Of a DNA stretch of 64,000 nt, positions 48,990-61,900 are shown piece after piece. The DNA is taken from the NCBI GenBank assembly GCA_037576195.1, contig CM075101.1:18352001-18416000 (forward strand), written 5' to 3'. The notes beneath the pieces were generated by a model, which saw only the letters and a program-made list of their open reading frames with translations, did not search any database and was not told the DNA's origin. Source of the DNA: Phytoseiulus persimilis. Lineage: Eukaryota > Arthropoda > Arachnida > Mesostigmata > Phytoseiidae. Position numbers and translations under genes: made by a program. Positions within the stretch are counted from its first letter, which is position 1. Every line of letters begins with the position of its first letter.

Positions 48990-49039
48990 GTATACACTCA
49001 CAGGGATCGAGAACGCGCAGTCTCAAGCAAGACGACATC

Positions 49040-52000
49040 ATGAAGCTGCCATTTCTCGAATTCAGTCGGCACCCCGATATCTCAGAGCGGGTTCGATATC
49101 ACATCTCGCAACTAGTGGACTATTTCCACGCGGTTCCGCACTTCGACGTCAACCTACAGCCTGTCAATGGCACCTTCGATCCGTACAACAATATATACCT
49201 CGAGGTGAGTCTCGATTCATTGGACCCCGATCCAGGTTCTTTCTTCGTCGACGATGTGGATCTTCCCAGACTGTGGCCGAGTCCGGCGTATCGACCCGGT
49301 CACGGAGCGAGATTCGGCTGAAAGCGCACCGGGCTTCAGAAACGGCTTCGTATCGCTCTCGGTGCTTGTATAAACGCAGACGATCGTGATCGGTGATGAC
49401 AATCATGTCGATTCTTTCCCGTATTTCTACTCTCTTTTTCATCCGCGATCGTTCCGCTGTCTGTCGTCACGAACGAGGATATTTTCAAGCGAAGCGACCA
49501 CTTGGGGAGCACATTTCTATTGTTGTGCTTGTTGAACTTGTCGCGACATTTTCATTGGTGGCAGCGGTGCCTCCGGCCAGTGAATGATTTCTCTTTTCTT
49601 CCCCTCCGAGCCTCCACGAATATGTGCTCGCTTATCGCGTTCTTCTCCATCTATGTTTGTGTTTTTCCCTGCGAAGCTCGTTCCTGCTCCAAATCCAAAA
49701 CAAAACAGAACTAGACTACCCTAGGCCGTGGCATGATTACGAGGGCGCCACGAAGCGCGGAGAAACTGGCCGAGGGCACGGGGAACACCGGGTCTGAAAT
49801 CTGTGGAGCAGCTCGAACAGGATTTCCCCGGTGAGACGTGCGACTCAAATTGGCTCCGTGAAGCGCAAGATTCTCTCAGAGCCAGGTTTTTGGGAAGCAG
49901 AACCATCCCTACCGAACAAAAACCGAGCGGAAAGTACATGATAAAAATGCAGCGACGTGCTAATCTTATTCCGCACGTCAGTCGTCGGACGACGGAGTGG
50001 GCTCGGCCTCTGTTGCTTCCAGGGAGCTCATCGGCCTCCCGAGCAGCCAAGGCGGCTCAGTTAGTTAGTCAGCCAGCTCGCAGTGGTTTGTTACTCGGAC
50101 TGCCGCTCCACGTCATTAAAAGCGCTGACGTCGGCGCTAGAAGCACGAGAACAGTGCTTCCTTGCCTGCCTGCCTGCTTGTTTATTTATTTTCCCCAACT
50201 CCTTCGTCGCTAACTCGACTGCTCGCTCCCCTCCGAGCAGAACAAAAGGCGCCCCGCCCCAAACAACACGCATGATAAAATGATGAGCCACATTCGCTGG
50301 AACCCAGAAAGGCGGACTCGAGGGGGAACGGGAGAGTCATACGAAGACAAAATGACGAAAGAACACAGACGGTGAATGCCCAGATATTCATCGGGTCGAG
50401 CCGTATGGGGCAGAGAGGATTCTCTCGGACTCCACCCTGTTGTGTGTTGTCTGAACTCACGGCTACCTGCGGTCCCGGTTGACCAACGAGCGAACACGCT
50501 ATCACGTGAACACGTGTAGAATCTACAGAGCTGCTTCAGCATGAGAGGTCCAACTTGTTGTCGTATACATTCGTAGATGCCAATTTTTCTCCTGGGAGGC
50601 GTGGACATTATGCGTGCTTCGTCACTGTAGGCGATCGGTTCGTACGAGCCTTCAAACAAAAGTATTCAGATGGAGAGATAGAAGCAGGCAGGGTTTTCTT
50701 GAGACTCCGCATCGTGCGCTATCAGCGCACTCTCGCTGGTGGGCCCCGCTTTAGAAACTGACATAGAAACCACAGGAACAGCTGACGCACCGCAGCCAGC
50801 GGAGATTATTGAAACTTGTTCGCTGACGCCAGGGTCTCCGAGATGGATCGCGTTTTTTTCACCTTCACTTTTGTCAAATCTTCCTTCACTGTCCCGCTCT
50901 GGACGCTGTCGGTTTTTTGACGCTATTTGCGTATTCTCAAGAACGCTGAAGGGATTAGAACGGAGTGAATGCGATGGACGACACGGACTCGAAACGAATA
51001 GCCACCTCCGTGAATAATTATGAGTCTTTTCTGTGGAATGACATTGGTTACATGGAACTGATCACGAACACAAGCCGGAGAACCGCTCGTGCCGATGTCC
51101 AAATAAACTTGAGCATTTCATCACCGGAATTTTCATTAAATCAAAGGATCCGGCCCTCTGACCGCAGAGAGCATATCCGAGAAGGATGAAAACAAACGAA
51201 AGGACATGCTTGGGCAAGCCCCCGAATGGAGTTTCCATCGCACTAGCCTCAACAAACCATCAGCCCCGACGTTTGACCAATGTGGTTAGGCTTATTGGGT
51301 TTGCTGCCGAACTCGATCTTCTCAATAATACAGTTCCTCAAGTTAGCACAACAGGTCCGTGTCCGGTTTCCGGAACGCCGGTCAGAAATTTGTCCAGCAG
51401 GGGGCTTGCGGCTCCGCGGTGGGAAGAGCAGAGCTGTGATTTAGGTGATTCATGCATCAGGCCGAAAACACTCGTTTAGGAATACACTACTAACTCCGGT
51501 CGACTCTCTTTTTCAGAGCCTAGGCATCTTGGTCGCCGTTCCAGGCTTTTGGTTGATCTTCACCCTGTTCGCGTTCTTAATCTTCTTCCTCTGTCGATGC
51601 TGTGATTCGAGTTCCAAGAAGAAAAACAAAATCACACCTCTGAAGTGGATTCTGGCTTTCTTTGCCCTGCTATGTTGGTGAGTGCATCTCTTCGAAGCTT
51701 TCCTTCCGAAGGAATCACTTCAGCTCAATCGCAAGCGTCGATGGCGAATCTGAAAGCAGCAGCAGCGGGGGAACTCCCGATTCCGCGTCAGCGAAGTCCT
51801 GCCGTTCAAGGAAAACTCCGAGCAGAAACCTTGCAGAGTCTTCCTGAAATATCAGGAAACCTTTCAGAAGTCGCGAAGCCTGTTTCGCGAGTATCAATGG
51901 CGGCAGCAGACTGAGCTGAGGGGTTTGGTTCAATCGATTCAGCCGGAAAAATGCAGAACAAAAGCCGCCGGGTCGATGCCTTGCAACTTCGGAAAGCCCC

Positions 52001-55000
52001 GAGTCATCGAGCTTCCGCTGACAATTGTTTCGCTATTTACGGGAACGATACCCGAATCTTTGTTTGCGACGAGGGGATCCACGGTTTCGTTCACTGATTC
52101 CTCGATGCCGAGGCTGCGATGATTATCAAGGAATTTGTTTCCCGAACGACGGGCCGCAACCTTGGGATCTGCGGCGAAGGGCCCCACCCGCTTCTTCCTA
52201 CCCTGTAGGTCCGCATAGAGATCCGATGCCTGCTGTTCCCTTCGAAATATGAGCAGATGCCTCTTTGGAGAGCTCCATGATGCCTCATGGGTCCTGCCTG
52301 TGGCCCTTTTATGGTCGAAACAAGATAATCCACGGTAATCCACGGAATCCCTGTGGTGGCCATAGCGGTCAAATGCTGGCCGACTGGAGGAGAACTCGCT
52401 CGGGGATCTTATGGCTGTCGAGAGGGAGCCTCATCGTTGTGCAGTCATCGACAAAACGGCGAATCATGGAGAGCGGGAGGGTGCCAAAGATCGGGGAACC
52501 TTACAAGATGTCTGTTTCCCTCATTAGATACCGGAGCTTTCCGGTCTCATTGTTATCGATCGCTTGACGGAAGCGGCCCGACCTCGTTCCCTGATGACAG
52601 GGGTGGTCTATCTATCGGTCGAGCGGACGGGGGTGCGGACGATCGTTCGTTCATTTGGTCGGGCAATCGCTCGAAATGGACGCAGCGATAGACTTCTCGG
52701 TCGCAAGGCCAATGACCGACTCCCAAACTCTATCTCTGTCTACATCACGTTCTTTTTCCCACATTGGTCCGGCAAGGGTCCTATGTTGGTAGTCGTCGAC
52801 AGAAGAGGAGGCAGTCTCGATTGTCAAGGAGCGTGGAACGATAACCTAATCGATCCGCGTCTGGTAAGCGTCGCTCAAACGTTGGATGCAACGTGCGGAG
52901 GTACGCGGACTGGCCTCGCCGGTTGCGTGGAGGAGAATTCCGCGAATCGAACAGGAGCTTTCTCAGCGGGAGCACTCGTAGACAATGTATCGCAGCGGTG
53001 ACAAATCTCTGTGACATGGTCACAACAGGCACCGCGGCCGAGTCTTACGCTACAAGGAGTCCAATCATCAGCTACGATAGCGCTCCAGCCTCTGACTGCC
53101 ATAACCGGGATTGCTGCCGCCATCTGGGATATCGTCGGGCACTCTATTAATTCTCGGCCGCAATGCCCTCCGGTACAACTGCTAATACTCGAGCGCAGCC
53201 GTCCGCGAAAATGACCGCCCCCACTCCTCCCTCCTCCCCGGCAGCGGAGACCCTCGTTCAAGTTCCCATAGATCTCCGTTGCGCTATCCTCCTCTAATGA
53301 CGTTTTCCTTCCCGTGTGTTCTAGTGGCGCTCTAAGTTTGGGACTGTTTGGGAACGACCAAGCCCATCAGGCACTTCTGGTGGTACAACGAAGCACTAGC
53401 GAGATGGAGACGGTCGTTAAGTCTGTTAGGAACGAAACATTGCTCATCGAGCAGATTCTCGACAATTCGATCCGTGAAGACGTCGACCAGATATCGGTCG
53501 CCTTTTCTGGTAAGTTTATCCCACAACCATGACGGAACCTGTGTCGTCATCATACTCTCTAGCAAATCGTCACCGGAGTCACATGGGTAGCCCTCGACGA
53601 GCTTTCAGTTTCGGGCGGCCGTTTCATATTTTCTTCTCAATGACATCATTCTGAAAGAGGACTGGTCTCATTTCATCTTTCGTTCACCATCGAGCTGGGG
53701 CGGGTGGAAACGCCACATTCCGAAACTGTTATCTTCAGTCTCAAACCATCTTGAGGCTTAGGCGCGGCGGAGTAGCGAGACTCAGTCACTAATTGAAACT
53801 CTGTTCCCGCTCAGCGCCTCTACCGAACGCCACCGTACGTTCAATGGTACGAGAGACCCTGGGACACATGCGTGCGAACATCAGCCAAAGTCTGGCGAAA
53901 ACCAAGGACATGAACATCAAAATGAAAGCCCTGGACCTCAGGAACCTGCCTCAGTGGCTCCAAATCGTGGAATTTTTCCGTTGGCCCGGCACAATCACAC
54001 TGCTGTGCGGGCTGATTTTCATCTGTCTCCTTCTCTTGTGGGGAGTTATTAGGCACTCGCGCTGCCTGCTCATCCTGTTTTCGGTCCTGGGTCTGCTTTC
54101 TGTAGTTATCTGCTGGGTGATGGTGTCTCTGTACTTCGGAATCGCCGTCGCGGGCGCCGACTTCTGCTTCAACCCCGAGCCGTTCTTCAACAGGTGAGTT
54201 GCGGGTCGGAGCTTGTCCCGACGCCTCGCTTGTTCGGCTATTAACAGCTCAATCCATCGTCCTCGACAGAATGGCGGGAAATAACGAAGGCGAGCGGCTG
54301 GCGATCGAGTACTACATGACTTGCGAGGAGATGACCGATAACCCATTCAAATTCGACATCGTCGAAGGCAAGCGCGCTATCCAGGATCTTCAGGCCAACA
54401 CGCAAATCCTCAACAGGATTGCCAACCAGTATCTTCCGCAACGGGTGAGGAGAGCCTTAAGAGTTCGCTACCGAGTATCAAGTATACGGGACTCGAATGT
54501 GTCCAATTATACCGCTCGCTGTTCTCAATTTTTGACCATCGCTCGCATCGATTAGGAGGTGCATACGCTGCTGCGTTCATTGGAAAAACGCCTGGAGGAA
54601 ACCGAGAGAACTCTGAGCCGCATGGCAACCCTGGTTGAATGCACAACCATTCAGAACGAGTATCTCAACGCCATGGAGGCGATTTGCGTGAGCACGTTCG
54701 AAGGTGAGCAGTCGCGGATTCTGATACCCGGGAGTGCGAGGATCGAGTTTGAGAGCGAGCCCGGATCCCCGGCTCATCGTCCCCCGACTGATCGAGTCCT
54801 TTCGTTCCAGGAACGGTGTTCATGTTAGCCTCGGCGGCCGCCTCCGGTTTCCTCTTCACGATTCTGATCTGGATCGCATCCCACACATGGATCCACATAC
54901 GTTCCCGGTGAGTCTTCCCCTCCCCCCTCCCGCTCGTGATCGAACCCCTCCCGCTGACGATCCATCCATCTCTCTGCACCCGTCGAAATTTTTATTCCTT

Positions 55001-55614
55001 CTTGTCTTCTGATTTTGATTTAGTCGAATTCTCTGTTGAATCCCCCCCCCCCCCCCCCTCCCCTCCCCCTCATTCACCCCGCGCCCAAAAGACGTTGATC
55101 TGAAACCGAACACGATTCACATATGTATGTAGCATTGTCTGTCATGCTCCATCCCTTCCTGATGCGAGAAAGACGTCGGCCACTCCCCGCTTGAGTATGT
55201 GTAATGCATCCGTCGCTGCGTTGAACGCGCAGGGACTCCACTAAAACGAACGTATCCCATAGCCACCCTCGCAACGACTCGACCGAGGATGAGGGAAGGC
55301 CGTTTCTGCCCAGTGCCGTCGTTACGGGTGGTACACTCAGCCGTGGAGTACCTCGAAACACGTACGATTCCAATGTGTCTAAGCATATGCAGAAGCAGCA
55401 CCGCTTGCGGGCTCAGCAGCGTGCCGAAAATGAGTATAGAAGCGGTTTACCGTCGAAGTCGAACGCCAAGCTCGCGTACCTCTACGACGCCAACAACTTC
55501 TATCCACCTTCGCACGGCCTGCAGCCCGAACTCCTGCACTCGGGACAACGCACGCAATCGCATGACCAGGCTGCGTCGCCGGCCGAGCCTCTTCTGGGAT
55601 CTGCCCTGTCGTGA
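49040..55614 (+). CDS. TTYH: Tweety homologue (TTYH) membrane protein, complete
   Basis: Plasma-membrane protein of the Tweety family, described as anion channels linked to cell volume or calcium; some structural work questions a pore. Eight exons: 49040-49204, 51517-51677, 53325-53509, 53815-54193, 54270-54444, 54556-54703, 54811-54907 and 55341-55614. All GT-AG and in phase, giving 527 residues, the family norm. The N-terminus has the family hallmark YFHAVPHFDVNLQPVNGTFD. Five transmembrane segments follow: GILVAVPGFWLIFTLFAFLI, ILAFFALLCWCGALSLGLFG, TITLLCGLIFICLLLLWGVI, LLILFSVLGLLSVVICWVMV and MLASAAASGFLFTILIWIAS. Extracellular loops hold N-glycosylation sequons NET, NAT and NIS and cysteines (FCFNPEPFF, YYMTCEEM). 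The C-terminal tail is polar (MQKQHRLRAQQRAENEYRSG). The first intron is 2.3 kb and intron 2 is 1.6 kb, the rest short. The stop codon overlaps a GTGAGC donor-like site. Confidence 0.92.
55042..55058. repeat. Poly-C run in Tweety intron 7
   Basis: Seventeen consecutive C residues followed by CT-rich sequence, inside the intron between exons 7 and 8. Likely a variable mononucleotide tract. Confidence 0.9.
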
Positions 55615-55894
55615 GCATGTGTTCTTTTTTTCTTTTCTATTCTCTTTCTCCTACTCGGTACAATTTACGATAGATAAGTTCTCCTCCTGAGTTCGGCCTG
55701 TGGCTGTTGACCTCTTCGAAGTCTAACGATTCAGTCAACTATGTTCGTTCACTTACGAAGCCCCCTGTCGTATCGTCATCGAGACCTAGAGGTATTCCGA
55801 GCAGCTCCCAGTGATGCTGTCAGTCGTTCCGGATCGAACCGAAACTCTTGAATACCGTCAGGGCGAGGGTTCTGCGCAGAAGCGAAATGAGCCG

Positions 55895-55900
55895 AATAAA
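55895..55900 (+). promoter_or_regulatory. Polyadenylation signal of the Tweety gene
   Basis: AATAAA about 280 bases after the stop codon at 55614 in otherwise gene-free DNA. Confidence 0.45.
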
Positions 55901-58780
55901 TGATTCACGAGCCTCAAGCTGCTCTGATGCGTGCCGAATCGCACCGAGGGCCTCCGAAATGTCCGAGATGTTCTCGGCGACCGCACAAGGGAATGCGAGC
56001 AGCTCCCCTATCACTCGTGCAGTGGTCCGCACTTTGACGTGGCTCGAGAGCACATTCCCCTCGCGCATTCGTTGGCCCATCCCCCCTGGAGCTTGACAGG
56101 GCCCGCCGCAGCCTCAGCCGACGTTTCCAGAACTCACGGTTACGCGATTATCGCCAAGATTCTGTAGTAGCTGGGCTCGCGCGCGGAACATTCCAGTTCA
56201 AGCTGTGATCGATCGTTCAGCGCATCGCTCCACATTCCCAGGAGAGATTACCACCGGGGTCCTGATGGTGCCTTAGGACATCATCCGATCGACGGCTTCT
56301 CCACGCACTTCTCGAACGACGAACAGTACCACAGTGACGCTGGCCAGTATTACCGGTAAAGATCAGTACGACGAAGCCAGCTCGGACGCTAGATCCACCA
56401 GACCGAAGTGACTCTTCGCCAGAGGACTCCCGACTCGCGCACTTCGAGTGCGAGGAAATCAATCCCAGTCGCAGCCGAACCCAAGTCTCCTCAGTCTGAT
56501 GGCATCTAACGCTCTCTGTGTTTTGCTGTGCCGTCAACTCCTCGAACTGTGTTTGTTGTGTCAACTGCATCGAGTGTCCGTTCTTGTGTGTTCCATCCCA
56601 ACGTAACCCGGATCGAATGCCGCCGGCGCTGACGAACTCGCCGTCCGACTTGAGGCGAGAAACTCCGCGCTCATCTCGTTCCCTTCGATGAGTCTCCTCA
56701 GCTATAATGTTCGTCCCTCGTTACCCCATCCGCCGACAGAGTCACTGGGACCGATATCCTGTCGGCGTTGTCATCTGGCTGCAATTGGTCCTTTCCCATT
56801 GATTCTTCTAGGTGCGGCTGCAAGAAACGAGTAACGAAATGGGTGTGAATCTGCGGGAAGATTAAGTAAGAATCGTTCAAGATGTTTAAGTGACGATCAC
56901 TGATCTAAACCACTACGTGGCGGATTGTCGACTGAATGGCCACGATGCAAGCGCACCCTGAGACCGATCCGTCAAGCGTCTCGTCACGATATTGATGATA
57001 CTTGGCGCACTTCGTCCTCATCCCCGACTAACCCGTTAGATTTCTCAACTTGTCGTGTTCCGACCTCGAAGCTTGTGCCCACCCATTCACCAGAGCGAAC
57101 ACTGATGGATCCGAGGGGAATGCAGCTCGTCCACGGGGATCTCATGACGTTACAAAATGCGTCTGAAAGTGACATTTGATGGACCCTCCCCAGAGGAATG
57201 GAGGGAGTCGACCGTTTGTGGCGTGAGGAGCACGGAGCACCGTCACTCCAGGCCTGTGGGAACCAACTCACAGGATCCCACGAATCGGCATTGATGCAGT
57301 TATCGTCTGAAATGGTTCGGTTTGGTTTCAGTCACTTGATCAGTGAAAGTTTCCAGCCGGCACTGGGCCGATCCTGGAAGAGCATCGGACTCCACTTTTC
57401 GAAAATTTTCCTTCTTCCGTTTGCTCATACCAGGCCATACGATGGATGTGTTGAGGCGAACGAATCACTAAGCTTGCTTGCATGCGGGAGCCGGATGCAG
57501 GAGCCTGGGCATGTTCGTTGAATAAGGCGACAGTTTCGCGGCGTCGCTCACGAATACCATGATTCGATTGAAGTCAGGTTCGGTCTTCTACCTAGGTAGC
57601 GAAACTCTGGAAGACCCTGACTCCAACTTGAACAAGCGTTGAGTTCCGATGGTAATAACAGGCGTATTCTTTCCTTGTCTTCGCTCAGGACCACCCAAGG
57701 AAACGGTCGTGAAGATCAGGCGTTCCTGCATGCCAGGTATACACCTCCTCCCGCGGTAAGTGCCGGATCCAAACACTGCAATTAATCTTGGCACGGGATG
57801 CTATTCCAGGCGGATCGTATCCTAGCCCTAGTTCATAATTTGCTCTTTGTCGGTGTGCGAGTGCGTTCCCGTGAGAACGGGTGTTTTTGTGTGAGCGTGA
57901 GGATGTGCGGTTTTCTCGAATCGGTGTACAGTCGGCTCAAGCTAACATCCAGACTAATGTTCAACGACAACAGTTGTTGAACAAATGGCTCTGGTGTCGT
58001 GGGCGAAACGATTTGCTGCCTTGACGTCGGATCGACGTCGATGTCGTTTATTTGAGCTGATAAATAATGCAATCGGGGTTTGCCTTGGTTCATTTATTCA
58101 CGCGGAAGACAACAAACAAAGATGGAGGGTCGAATATTGGCGATCGAGCAGCGAACGAACAACATTTGCGGAGAGCTTCCTTTCGAAAAAGGGGGGTTGC
58201 CTCTTGCGATCTCGGGTGACGCCTTCTGCTTGAAAAGTCCAAGCTCTTGTCGCCGTTGTGGCGATTCACGCGGGGCTGTCGGCGACATAACTCAGAGAGC
58301 GGAAGGCAGAGAAAATTTACACTCTGGAGAGATTAAGCTGTAGGTCTTCTTCCTGTCGGTTTTCCGGACTGGAACCGCGTAGATGTGATCGAATCGAATG
58401 GGAGACGAGAACTCCGTAGTCCTTGGCTCCAAGTTGACGTTTTGCTGTTGGTTTTCTGCTGTGAGCTTTTCCCCTGTCCTAGTTTGTGTAGACGAGGAGT
58501 GAGGGAGGTTTGTGGTCACTTTGAGTGAAAGTTAGTCACTAATGGTTCTTCATCCTTAATTTCTTGCTTTCTTCCACACACCTTCACGTCGTCTGGCCAC
58601 CACTCTACACACACAGCTCTACATGTGAAGAGATATAGGGAGTCCGGCGTCCCGGCACAAGAAAAGTATGTGTTCGTTCTCTCGGAAACAGATGTCTAAG
58701 CCAATTCTAGAACACCCGCTGTCCGTGGCGAGCGTGCATCGACTGGCTGCGCTTATTTGTTTTCGCTGCTGTTGTGACTA
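55901..58780. other. Stretch with no supported gene
   Basis: Minus frames at 55820-56080 (ENISDISEALGAIRHASEQL), 56698-56880 and 56984-57271 are somewhat coding-like and could be exons of an unidentified minus-strand gene. I found no family match and no connected splice model. If the Tweety transcript is longer than the first AATAAA suggests, this is its intron or 3' region. Confidence 0.3.
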
Positions 58781-58996
58781 TTGTACAACATGTTGTTCCA
58801 AGCGCCACGGGGAGAACCTTTCATTGGCTCCGCCAGCGATCGCTATGGCTTGGTTGGCATTGGTGGCGAAGGCGGATACGATAACAGCAATAGTGATCGA
58901 GATCTTCGGCCTCGTCAGCGCTCGTTTCATTCGCTCGATGAGATGGTCCTGTTTTTGTGTGACTCCCTGGAATCTCCTTTCCGCTGTGCATGCTGA
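58781..58996 (+). CDS. Possible alternative 3' coding exon of Tweety, or unidentified frame
   Basis: A 71-codon frame with a polar, Gly/Ser/Asp-rich body (PFIGSASDRYGLVGIGGEGG, then RPRQRSFHSLDEM), ending in a stop. Its composition resembles the cytoplasmic C-terminal tails of Tweety isoforms. A CCAAG acceptor at 58802 would suit a preceding exon ending in phase 1, whereas the donor overlapping the Tweety stop codon (55611) leaves phase 2, so a direct join fails and an intermediate exon would be needed. No other neighbour fits. The frame could also be chance. Confidence 0.2.
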   Translation: MYNMLFQAPRGEPFIGSASDRYGLVGIGGEGGYDNSNSDRDLRPRQRSFHSLDEMVLFLCDSLESPFRCAC

Positions 58997-61900
58997 GCAG
59001 CTCTTGATGTCCCCATTGTCGCAAAAAACTTGGCTAGCCAGCTGATTGTTGCCAGATGATACATTTTGTATGCCAGATGACAGTGTCGTAGGGAGCCTAG
59101 TCCGTATGCTTGGTCGGCTGGTAATGATTCACAGAAGGGGCTTTCAATTAGCTGCAGTTGAATCTGCAGGATCGCCCGAACAGCACGAACACGCATCCCA
59201 TGTACACCCTGTGTGGCAACGTGTTGCTCTCCACGGTTCCTCATAGATCCGCTAGAAACGCAGCACCGAGTCGTGGAGCGAAATAGCGTGAATGTCTGAT
59301 TTGCAGGATTCATTTCGTTGACTCCATATCTTGTAAACACCGGGACTGCCGCGTGAGAATCCCTCCTCCGAGCTGTGTGAGAGTGTGACTGATTGAGTGA
59401 ATCCCTTCCTTGCCGCGAATCTCCCGCCTCCTCCCCTCTTTGTCCGCTGCTCCCGACTTGGTCTCAAATATGGTCGGCAATACCCTTGACCCTGCAGTTG
59501 CTATTTCAATCACGTTCCCCGTATGTCGTGGCCCCAGTTGGACGCTTGGAACGCATCACCGAGAGAATCGTGGAATTGAACGATCCACTCCGGTTTGATG
59601 GTGGGCTCGGTCACCTTTTCTGCATGTTTTCGAACCTGCAAAAACAAAAACAGATCACTCAGTGACCACAAACCATTGAAGGGTAGCAATCAGTCCATAT
59701 CCCTGGTCGGTATTTCATCCTGCTGAAGACCCCTGTGTGCTAGGACGACACAGATTAGACAGCAGAGTTCGGATGTGGCCTAATAACAGATAGACTCGGG
59801 GTCATTATCTAACCCCTTACGAATATTCTTGAGTTGCGCTTCCCTTTCCATTTGTTTCGATTTTGTTTCATATCAAACGCATGATTTTCTATCCCCAGTA
59901 TGAGCACTTGGCGGGAAGCACTCGGCAGTTCCACGTGGATTTACCCTCTGCCCCCATGTACGCTTGAGGTGCGAGAGGGTAAGCTCGTGTAGACGTAATG
60001 ACGGTAGACGCACTGATCATCTGCGCTGAGCTTTAGTGAGAATTCCTGCCTAATACGTTGTAAGTTGTTCTAAGTTCACACCATATTTTCTGTCGTTATC
60101 CTCTGCCATTCGGTTCCCGGAGCCTTCATCCGTAACCTAGATAAATGCTAGCTCATTATCTGGCCTCTCACGCAAAGATCTGCTCGCTCGCCGAAGCCTG
60201 AAATTTAGTCCTGATGAGGTCGATGCTATCTTCATCCGTTTCAATTGCCATCTCGATTCCAATAGGAATAAATCCTTTCGTTCTTGACTAAGTTTCTGGT
60301 TCCCACGTTCGCAAGCTTACCTGGAATGACATAGCTTCGGTCCGCTGTCATGCTAGCTGGAATTCCGTCATCAATGACCACTCTCGTACTCCTCATGAAT
60401 GGCTTCGCGTGAACTGAAGGCACAGATTCCCAAGAGTGCGAAGGGCAGTAGGATGGAGCTGGTGTTGAGCTCGAAAAGATGCATTTCCGACGTCGATCTT
60501 AACAATGTCGTCGTATTCGCCAGAAGCCATCTGATGCTTCGGAAACCACCGGAATATTCGTGTCATCCGCTCGTTCGAGCCCGCTTCAGCTCGCTAACGA
60601 ATCCAATCCCCCGTTTCTAACATCTGGTTTTCGCTTGCAGCGGCATCATGTGAATACGTCAGATGGAGATCTCACTTGCGCAACCAAATTCTAAAGAATA
60701 AGAGAGGACAATACTTATTCAGCAATCATCCCCTCCACACCTGAACACAATTACTCATATATATATATATATATATATATACATACAAAGCAATGTATAT
60801 ATATATATGTGTATACAGGAGAAGTGAGGCGTAGAACATTCCGTTGAGGCCACAATTGGTGAAATCTCCTCTGATCCGTGATGAGCAGTTTAGCCGAGCG
60901 CCGTCCCCAACGCCACGAAGCGTCCATCGCCGCCTGACGTCGATACGATCTTACTCAGCATTGAATATTATTTTAGCAGCTGTTGGACAGGAGATGGCAA
61001 ATAGCGTGGATACCAAAACGATGTAGACAGCTCCAGTGTGACTGTAGTAAGGTTGGCACAGACTTCAACTTGTTCCCGAGGTCCAACAGCTCTTACTCTA
61101 TTTAGTTATGAAGTCCGCGACGGAGGTTTGAGCGCGATGATTTGTAAACGCGGAATCTGCCTTCCCTGCGGCGAGCCCTTAGATCAGGAGGCGTTGCGAC
61201 GCTGGCGATAGCAAACGTGAAAGGAGTGCGGGTTTGATCGACGTCTTCAGATTTGAATCGAATTCAACACGTCAAGACTGCGTTGCAGCATCCGGCATTC
61301 AGAACAACCGCTTCGACACGAACATCCAGAAAATCAACTTTGGAATATTCAAGATATATTGAGAGCCCCTGAGGGCAAATGACAGGCAACGATGCCATAA
61401 TGACAAAGAAACCAATGATGACAATGATCTTGGGAAATCTCACCTACAGTATTGATCCTATAAATGATAAGTTTAATGACACCCGTTTTCACACAGTGTG
61501 ATGATGGGTCACATACCGAAGAATCGACTTTACTCTCAAGTGAACCCTTGACCCATCAAATTCCAACAGTATTACTCGCCAGACCGAGCGCTATGAAAAC
61601 GATGTCCTCAGGCTGACGCCGTTCCACTCATTTTTCATCCCCTTCCACCCTCTGGGCCTGGCACTGAGTTATTCCGTGACCAATCCATGCAACAAAAATG
61701 AACAAAAACAAATCCTACCGACGAAAGTATGGAGTGTGATGCTGGCTTTAGTTTGAAAGGCTGAGCGCGCACATGATAAATTACGTGCCAACCAGCAAAA
61801 CAGAAACAAACAAACACACAAACTTACACGTTTCTCCCTAAGCAAACTTTCCTACAAGTCCTATCATGAACAAACCTCTTCTGAGTCTTATCATTTGAAA

